From positions 2,136,377 through 2,200,376 of the forward strand of contig VWZP01010273.1 in NCBI GenBank assembly GCA_013396995.1: a stretch of 64,000 nt of DNA, given 5' to 3'. A program made the position numbers and the translations under genes. Each line of letters starts with the position of its first letter. The stretch's first letter is position 1. Positions 53,301 through 62,300 of the stretch are shown here, one piece after another. The stretch is from Dicaeum eximium (lineage: Eukaryota; Chordata; Aves; Passeriformes; Dicaeidae). The notes under the pieces were generated by a model, which saw nothing but the letters and a program-made list of their open reading frames with translations, was not told the origin of the DNA and did no database searches.

Positions 53301-56300
53301 AAGCCGAGCCCAGCCCCAGCAGTGCGGCACCTGCCCCCCTGGAGTGCCCATCCCCAGGTGGGTGTGCTGCTGCCCTCACCCTGCCCCTGCCTGTCCCCAG
53401 GTGGGTGTGCTGCTGCCCTCACCCTGCCCCTGCCTGTCCCCAGGTGGGTGTGCTGCTGCCCTCACCCTGCCCTTGCCCTTCCTCACTTACGGGACAGGTT
53501 GAGCCACACCCTGTGGCTAAGAGCATCACCAGCAGCACCAACAGGGCTCATTAGAAAATGCTGCAAATGTCAGTAATCTTGACATAAAATGAAATTGCAT
53601 GCTGTCAGAACAGTCATTCACTGTAGCAGCCTCCCAAGGGATGTGTTAGAGCCCATGTGGCAGGAGGTTTTTCAGGTGCAGCTGGACAGGGTGCTAGAGA
53701 ATCTCCTCTAGGCTCCCCTTCCCATAAAAGGCGGGACTAGATGGCCTATTGAGGTCCTTTCCAGCCTGGGTTGTTCTGTCATTCTGTGGTTGAAATGACA
53801 CACCTGAGTTGTCCACTTGGCCATGTGTACAAGTGAAGAGCCAGTGCCACAGCATGCTGTAACCAGAAAGCAAGAAGGGCAGAAGCCACCAATCAGTAAT
53901 AGTTTCTGTCTGACACATTTTTTTCCCCCAAGACATTAAGGAATGGGGAGAAAGAGTGCGAAGGGGCACTTCAGTCCCCATAGGGGCTTTAAATGGACAG
54001 TATTGTGCAGATTCCTAATTTTCTGCCTTAAAGCCTTTATGCATGATTCCTAATCTGGGGAAAGGAATTTGCTGGTAGAATTTTAAGCTGTTTTCCTTAA
54101 AAGTGTGTTTCTGAAACATTGTCTTTGAGTAGGCACTTTATTTGCTTTATGTTATTATACTAAGTTCATGGTATTTTTTTTATTAATTTTTTAAAATGTG
54201 TCTATTAAAGTTCAGCTTGGTATGGGTAAGTAAAAAGTGCTATGTCAAGTAGGTGTTTAAATGAGATCTCTGGCTGTAGTTGGTATGTAAGAATAATGCT
54301 TCTATTTGTTGGGGATAAATGTGACTTAAACAATTGAGCTTTGCCCTCAAACATCAGTGAGGTACCATTCCCCAAAGATTAGAAGCACATGGCTGTTAGC
54401 AAGGGCTTATTAGCTGCCTTAATTACTTTGGCTCCTAGATGCCAAAGTACATAGTTTAACAACTTAGAATTGCATCTGGCAGGTAATGTAGAAGGTGCAA
54501 TCTTATAATGAAATGACCAAATCCTCCTCTCTAGGGTCGACACTGATGAGCTGGTGCTGTCTACAAATGACAAAGCCATCTTGGCTTCAGCTCCCCAGCT
54601 GTCAGAAATGCTAAACCTTAAGTACTGACACCAAATTTTAATATTGCCTGGCAAGGAAAACTGACATAGTGTTGCAAAAAATCAAAATTATAAAGTAATA
54701 TGGAGTTGTCATTATGTCTGCTTTGGAGGGATGGATGGGGTCCAAACTGTGTGAACTTCTTGTAAACAACCTCCTCTGCTGTTCAGTACAAGCCAAGCCT
54801 TTCCTTGCTGTGCCCCTGTGCCTCTAATGCTGGGGGAACGGCTCCAGAGGAGGGTGCATCTGCCATGGCAGCAGTGGCTCTTGTGTCTGCTTGTGTCCAC
54901 ATTCTTAGTGGAGTTGTAAGCTGCATTTCTTTCTTAGCTTACTCTCCCAGCCTGTCAGAGAGGTGTATTCAGAAGCTACCAAGGCTGCTGTGGTTGGAAA
55001 GGGGACAGGATCTGAAGTTTCTGCTTTAGGAGGTTGGAGAGATGTCTGGGTGCTTATTCAGTACCTGAGATGCTGGTGACTGCTCTGCTTCCAGTGGTGG
55101 TATCAGCTCTCAGCAGTTCAGCTGTCACAGCTGTAGACCTGTGTGCTCTTCTCCCAGAAACCAGCATCAACTCGTTGGGTTTCTTTAAGAAATTAGATGA
55201 CAGCTAGGTTATTCCAGTCCAAGGCTGCCTCTTAGCAGTTTGTTTCTGGTCTGATGCTTAACTGATTGTCAGTGGAAGTGGTAGGTTTAGTGAAAATAGG
55301 CAAGCTGAAATATCCTCCAGTGCTGACAGTGAGACCATGTCATATAGCTACTTATCTTTGTAACATCTTGGGGTAGGATTCATCACATAACTTCAGTAAA
55401 GAGATCTTGGGTCAGTAGGCTCATTGCATGTTACAGCTCATCTTAGCCAGAGGAGTGCCTGAAATAAAAGTGTGACTCTTTCCTAAAGGCTTCTTCTCTG
55501 TTTTTCTTGACCATGAAGGGTGTCCCATGATGCCTAAGTCAAGTGTAAGCACATAAATTTTGATAGGTGAATTTCATTCTCTGAGTCTTGTCTTCTCTGA
55601 GAGATTAATCTTTTCTGTGTTGAAGAAAAAAGTTGTTTTTTTTCAAAATATCCAGTAAATGGGCTCACAGTATATCCAGTAAGAAATTGGATTGTAAGAA
55701 ATAGGCATGTTTTATTTGAAAAAGTATCTTAATCTTGCAACATTATCTCTTATATGTGTGGACTCTGTTTAGATCAAAAGCAATTCAAGTCAACTGCAGC
55801 TTGTTCCAGCCCTGTTGTGAAGAGATTAGAATTTCTTCCCAGTCCTGTCCCTTCAGAGGAAACTGCTTTGAGCAAGAAAGATGTGAAGAAAGCTGAAACA
55901 GAGCAGCAGAAGGAAGCAGAGCTCCTTCCTACACAGGAGGTATGTACAGGCAAGGAAAAGAGGGAGTGGAAAAAAAAAAGATGAGTATCTTACACAGAAA
56001 TGTTTATTGTGCAAATTAGTATTTTTCTCCATAAAATGTCACTTCGGGAGTTCATTCAAAACATGACCCCGAAGGATGGCTTCAGCTGCCAAATCATGTG
56101 GTCATCAGAGAGTTCCCCCTCGAAAGGAACTCCACAGTGTCTGCTTGTAGTGTTTGAACCTGTAAACTGATGAGACTAGAAATGAGAACTTAACCTACAA
56201 ACCCCAGTCCCAACACCTGTTGGGAGAGCAGAGTATCCAGGAGATGTAAACAGTGGAGCTTATCTGCTTAGTCCTCTTGAAGTGCTGAACAAGTGCCACT

Positions 56301-59300
56301 GGTGGCAGAGGTAACAAATGGCTGTGACCACACTGCTCTTTCAGGTGAGTTAGATGTTGGTTAGTTAGATGTTGTTAGAGGATTAACTTTGCTGTGCAGG
56401 GCACTGTGAATGTCAACAGGAAACAGCTACCAGTTACTTACAGGACTTCAATACTGCAACTCCCTGTTGTCATTCTGGAGATAGGGGCTTCATCTTTGAT
56501 AATGTTGTTTCAGAAAATAAGTAAAAAGGGTTTAAGCTAACCTGATTGAAACTGTTGCTTTTTTAATACTGTTTTCTGCTCCCAAATGTCTGAACAGGTG
56601 ATTAAAGCAAAAGCCCTGGAAGAAAAGGGGAGTGTAGTGCTGCCATTTTTAAAGAAACTACCTGAAACCAGCCAAGTTATGCTGCATAACTCTGGTCTAC
56701 AAGGTGAGCAAAAAGCATTTGGAAAACTCAGCCAGACAATAGCTGAATATGGGCATGTCATGTTCAGGGAGATGTGCCTAATCCACAACGTGGAGGGTTT
56801 TGGAGCTAAAAAAAATTCTCTAGTTTCATTGACTGATACTGGTAGTGTGGCTTCTATGATGGAAAGGATTCTTCTGGCTATTCCTCTTAAACACAACAGC
56901 AGAAATTTGACACAGCAGAGGGAGAGCACTATCTTGCATTTACCTGGCCTAGCAGTACAGGCTGTATTATGTCAATGAGTATTACCTACTGCTGCTCACA
57001 GATGAAAATGACTTGGCAATTGGCTTTATCTCACAATGAAATTTTCTGGAGATAAATTCTGCACTCAGCTGGTCTTGTGGAGCTCCTCTTCATAGATGAA
57101 CAATACACATACCTGACCATGTCCTTGAATTTGACCACTGCCCAACACAAGTTCTTGCAATGCAGAACCTTTTTCCTTGCCTTCATGACAAAGTTTTTCT
57201 TGAGGCTGATAATGTTTAGTAGTTTGATTTTGTATTTATTTTAAATATGCATATATCTAGGTATTGTGGAAGAAAGAGAGGAAAATCAACTGAGGTTTTT
57301 TTCTCCATAAGAACTTCCTAGGTTGTTAATCTATAGGTAATATATTGATTAGCCTAATGTTTTCAAGGTTAAAGCTACTGAAGGTGATCCACTTAGAAAA
57401 AACTGAAGAGGCTTTTTTTTACAAAGCCACGTAGTGATAGGACAAGGAATAAAAACCTTAACCTGAACGAGGGTAGATTTAGATTAGATATTAGGAAGAA
57501 ATTCTTTACAATGAGTTGCACAGATGCCCCATCCCTGTTGGGATTTGGATGCCCCATTCCTGGAAGCCTTCAATGCTAGTCTGGATGGAGCTTTGAGCAA
57601 TCTGATCTAGTGGCAACTGTCCCAGGCCATGGCAGGGGGAATCGAAACTAGATGATCTTTAAGGTTAATTCCATACCCAAACCACTCTATGATTGTCTGA
57701 AGAGGAATGGAATTCTCACTTGTTTTTAGTGGGTAGGTGCTACCCAAGCAGACTTTGAGAAGCAAAGTCTTTATGTTAAGCAAATCAAGCCAAATATCAA
57801 GTACAAGGTTGTAGGTCTCGAGCTTTGTCAGTTTTCTGACTGGTGCTGAAACACTTGGCTGCACTCTAGTGTTCACAGCCTATAGAGCACTGAAAGGCTC
57901 ACAAAATCCATTAAAACCTGTATCTGCAATAGTAATTAATGCAAGCACCATGCAAAGACTCGAAAGAGTGGCTGCCCTTGCATCAGTGTGCTAGAGGTCT
58001 CATGTAAGTTCAGGTGCCATGTTGCAAAAGTCAAGTTAAACACAGACAGTCCGTGTGATCTTCAGGTCCATTGTGAATTAGCTCCATGGACCAAAGCAAC
58101 TGTAGACAAATCCCTCTCGTGGCCAAGGTGGCTCAGGTCTGAGAGTGTGTCATCACCTTTTCACCACACTGTTTCTTGTTTTGTCTCTGTGCCATCGCCT
58201 GCAGAGCCGCCCCGCGGGGCCATGGTTCCGCTTAGGGTCCGCAACCACTGGCGGCGCTCACAGTTTTTCTCCCAGTCAGGTAAATGCGGCGCTGGGAACA
58301 GCTCCAGCCCTCCTGCTGCTCCAGCCACAGCTGTCTTCGGACACAGGGCTGGGGTGAAAGCTGATGATCACGGGGACTTCTTCTACCTCTCGCTTTCGTA
58401 GAAAATACCTATTCCTGCTGCACAGTTGACAAAGAGCTGTTGGGTTGCACATTGTTGTGATGCTCTGGTTTCAGGCACCCAAAAGAAATCCCTTGCCTAC
58501 AAATACTTTTTACTTAATTTCTTTAAATCAGTCTAATTTTCAAAGACATTTGGATAGAAAATGGCAATGGTTCTCTTCGTAACTGTGGCTCTTGAATAGT
58601 GTAGTCCCATCCTTTTAGCATTGCTGTACTTTTTCCTTCCTTGCACTGAATCATGAAGGGAAAAGTACAAAAGATCAAGGTAGGTAAGACTCAGTGTCTG
58701 AATACTGCTAACATCTGTGGCCAGAAGTAGATGGCATTAGCTAGTGGTAGAGTAGAACCTGATATTAGTAAATATTGTGCTCCTCTATACCCAGATAAAA
58801 AGTAGTTTTGTTGGTGATGGGTATAATCTGTTTTTCTGATTTATTTGCTTGCAATTAGTTCTTGCATTTGGTTGTGGGAGAAAACAGGAAACTAACATGA
58901 AGCTCTTATACAGATATAACGTAGATTTATTTACAGGCTGAGGATTTGCTATGTTAAATTTAATCTTTCATTGTTCTGGTTTTTTTTAATAGCTGATTCT
59001 GATACTGGTGAAAAATCAAATGTGAGTACCTCTTTTGCATTATTGTTTGGTTTAGCAATTTGTGTTTAGCAGAAATTAATTTTTTATGCAAACTGTCTTG
59101 TAACATCCCTAAATCAGAGAATGAGAATTTTTTTCTCATGGACATGTGAGAAGAAAAGTACAACCCAAATCAAGGCTTTGTCTGAATCTGGAATTCATGC
59201 ATTCTCCTCCTATAGGATATTTGGTTGCTGGAGCCACTAAAGCTTCACAGTCTCTAAACAATATGTAATTCTAAATTATCCATTGTATTTTAAATGCATA

Positions 59301-62300
59301 GAAATGAAAGGACTTCCTAATTCTGCTGTTTCCTCAATGAAACAAAAAACCCCAACACACCACAAATGCTACTCTAAAGTATACAGTATTTCGCAATCTG
59401 TTTGTCAGATAGAAATAGACATAATCTCTTCCTACAAGATTCAAATACTACTTGTAGTGGAAAGGGATATGACAGCAAGTATCTAAAATTGCCCTGGATT
59501 ATAAGGCTTTTAAGCATGTCATGTAATAGGATCCTTAGTGAAACCTAAGGATTTATTTAATTATGGATAAAAATTCAAAACAAGGCTATAGGGTGTTGTG
59601 CTGGCAGACATAAAATGAGAGAATATTTTTTATAACCTAAAATTGCTTTTAATGTTGTAAAGAAGATTACAGATAAGCAAAATATGCATGTTCTTTAAGT
59701 CCCTGGAGGTGGCTCTGTTCAGTGATGCTTAGAGCTTCCTTTAAGACCTTTTTCCCCCCTTCAGTTGAAGTTTCCCAAGACTTTCTTTGCAAACCAAATG
59801 ATTCTTTGATCATGTGGCTACGAATGGGCAATCCCAAGTGTCAGTGAAGCTAAGAATATTATCTGTTAATTGGGAGAACCCTTATCTACTTCCCAATTTC
59901 CCATTGCAACGTCATTGGCGGGGCTTAATCAGGCACAGTACAGTTTTCTCAGGTAGCCATGTGAAGTGTAGTGTCACAGTCTAATAGCCTGGTTTTCCTT
60001 CACCTAAGCGTTTCAATTTTTGGTCCTGGGATCCAGAAGAAGAGCGAAAGCGCCAGGAAAGGTGGCAGCACGAGCAAGAACGCTTGCTTCAGGTAGGGAA
60101 GAAACTATGTCTTCCACTGTGTGGTTCAGCTCTTGAATCATCCCTTTGGACAGAAGTTGGCAATTTTGTGTCAAGAAGCTTTTCTTTTACACCCATGGAT
60201 GTTTCCAATTTTTATCCTTTTATTTCATCCTATTTCTGATTAAACCACTCTTAGCAAATTCATTTTTGCTATGGAGATACTACAGAATTCACTCTTAATA
60301 CTGAATGCTCTGAATTTACCTGCATTTGTATCCATGTACAGGAGAAGTATCAGAAGGAGCAGTACAAGCTAAAAGAGGAATGGGAAAAGGCCCAGAGAGA
60401 AGTTGAAGAGGAGGAGCGTAGATATTATGAGGAGGTATAAGGTTCAAAGGAGGAGGTTGTTTTATGGGGGTTTTTTTGTATTCAAATACGCCCACTTATG
60501 TAACAAAATCATCCCATACCTAGATTAATTAATGAAAATCCTCTTCAAGGCTGAATTCTGAGGAGGATTGTTTCTCTCAAACACTGCCATAGATGTTGAG
60601 GAAAAATATTTAAATATTTGGACTGGTATCCTCAGCACCTCCGCATAGGTGGAGGTGTCTAATTGCTGTGCAATTCTGGTGAGTCAGTGCAGCTGTGTCT
60701 GGGCACGCTCAGACTTCCCTGCAGGGACACAGCCCTGTGTGTTCTGGCATATACTTGGTGCCTAGACTTGCTGGAACTCCAGATTAAATTGTTGTCTGCC
60801 TTGGGTTTGATCGTGGAGGACTTTTGTAACTGGCCTTTAAAAAAAGAATCCACAGGAGATGTTCAAAGCTTGCAGTTGTGGAATATTAACAACCTGTAAA
60901 TTAGTGGTTTTCTTCTGTAGTATGTGGGTCATTAGTGAAGGAAACTGGAAAATATTTATAAGTTTGTCTATGCATTATGTAAATGGATCGTTTCTCATCT
61001 GTACTTGAGGGACATACTTGTGGTCTAAACAAGAAATTTTTTTCAGCTTTCAGAATAAGTTTCTCATGTACCAAGGGTAATTTCATACTTTTTTATTAAA
61101 CTTAATGTACTGGTGCTCTGTGAAACAGTAGTTCCATGCAAGTGAAATATTCTTTCCTGTTTTGAAAATTCCATCTCAATGGTAAAAGGAATGGAAGTGC
61201 AAAACCTTGAAGCAAATTAAAAATGGAGGTGTTACCATTATTCTTGGTACCACAAGTCCTTATCTAGCCATCTAAATATGGCACATAGCCAAATCTCATT
61301 TTTCTTACGTGCTTCATAAGCTCACAGTTTACATTTTGTATTTTTAACCCCCACTCTCTCCTGATCCTCTTTCTTCAGGAACGCAAGATAATTGAGGATA
61401 CTGTAGTTCCATTCATTGTTTCTTCAAACTCTGCTGAGCTCCTCTCCTCTTCTTCCTCTACCACTGAAGGAAATAAGACAGTGGTGAGTTTCTCATGGAG
61501 TAGTAAGGCACTGAAGAGTAAGCCATATTTAGTGCCAAGTTTAATCCTTTGCTAAAGGCTGTCAAAGTCTGGGAGCAGTAAGAGTAAGGGTATTTCCTGG
61601 ATCCCATCTCTAACTGGTGATACCTCAGAGTGCTGTAATTTACAGACTTTCACAAGTGAATAGCTGTATTCCCAAGCAAACTGCTACCATCCCATTTTCA
61701 ACTAGACCAGAGAATGATACTTTCTCACTGCAGCTGCCTTTGTTCTTTAACCAGTGCTGTGAAATTTTAATTATCTTCCAAAGCCAACAAAATCTTAAGT
61801 GGTTTCCCTGAATCCAAAATCTCGAGTGTAAAATAGTGCTTTATATATGTATCAGATGAGACTGAATCCTACCTCCCCAGTTTTCCTCCTTTTCTTTCCC
61901 ATCATCCCTCCTAGAAAGCAGCAAAACAAATAGGGGAATGTTTACTCTCTATGTTTGTTTTCTTTTTCACTCATGCAGCACTAAATGTTTAATTCAATGC
62001 ATCTAGCATCTGATTAAATTAGTGTTTGCAGAGATCAGGGAATGACACCTCAGGTGAGATCACAGTCGAGTAAATGTGGGATTCATAGACATAATTTTCT
62101 CTTGCCTAAGGTACCTGCACCCAGTCATCTGCCTTTTTGCATTGAACTTCAGGATTAGGAGTACTGTATCAATTGATTCTCCTCTCAATCTTCCTGCCCC
62201 CCTGTTCTCACTCATCCCTGTGCAAAGGCATCAGCCATGGTCAATTTTCCACATGGCTGTGTAGCAGTAACTTCCTTGGTGGAGTTGCTTATGCCACAGT

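Larger units (their letters stand above)
53358..55772 (+). other. Intron with tandem repeat and CR1
   Basis: Starts with the 43-bp minisatellite and carries a CR1 3' end at 53626-53790. The remaining sequence, including the open frame at 54805-55029, shows nothing recognisable. Confidence 0.75.

Noticed and set aside
53248..53576. Three overlapping Cys/Pro-rich open frames
   Set aside because: Translation of the same 43-bp tandem repeat in three frames; only the 94-nt exon before it has splice and phase support.
56537..56978. 130-aa open frames on both strands
   Set aside because: Only 56598-56703 on + aligns with LIMCH1 and is bounded by splice sites; the rest is intron or antisense shadow.
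57988..58401. 137-aa open frame
   Set aside because: Reads through intron on both sides of the 75-nt cassette exon; only that exon has splice-site support.
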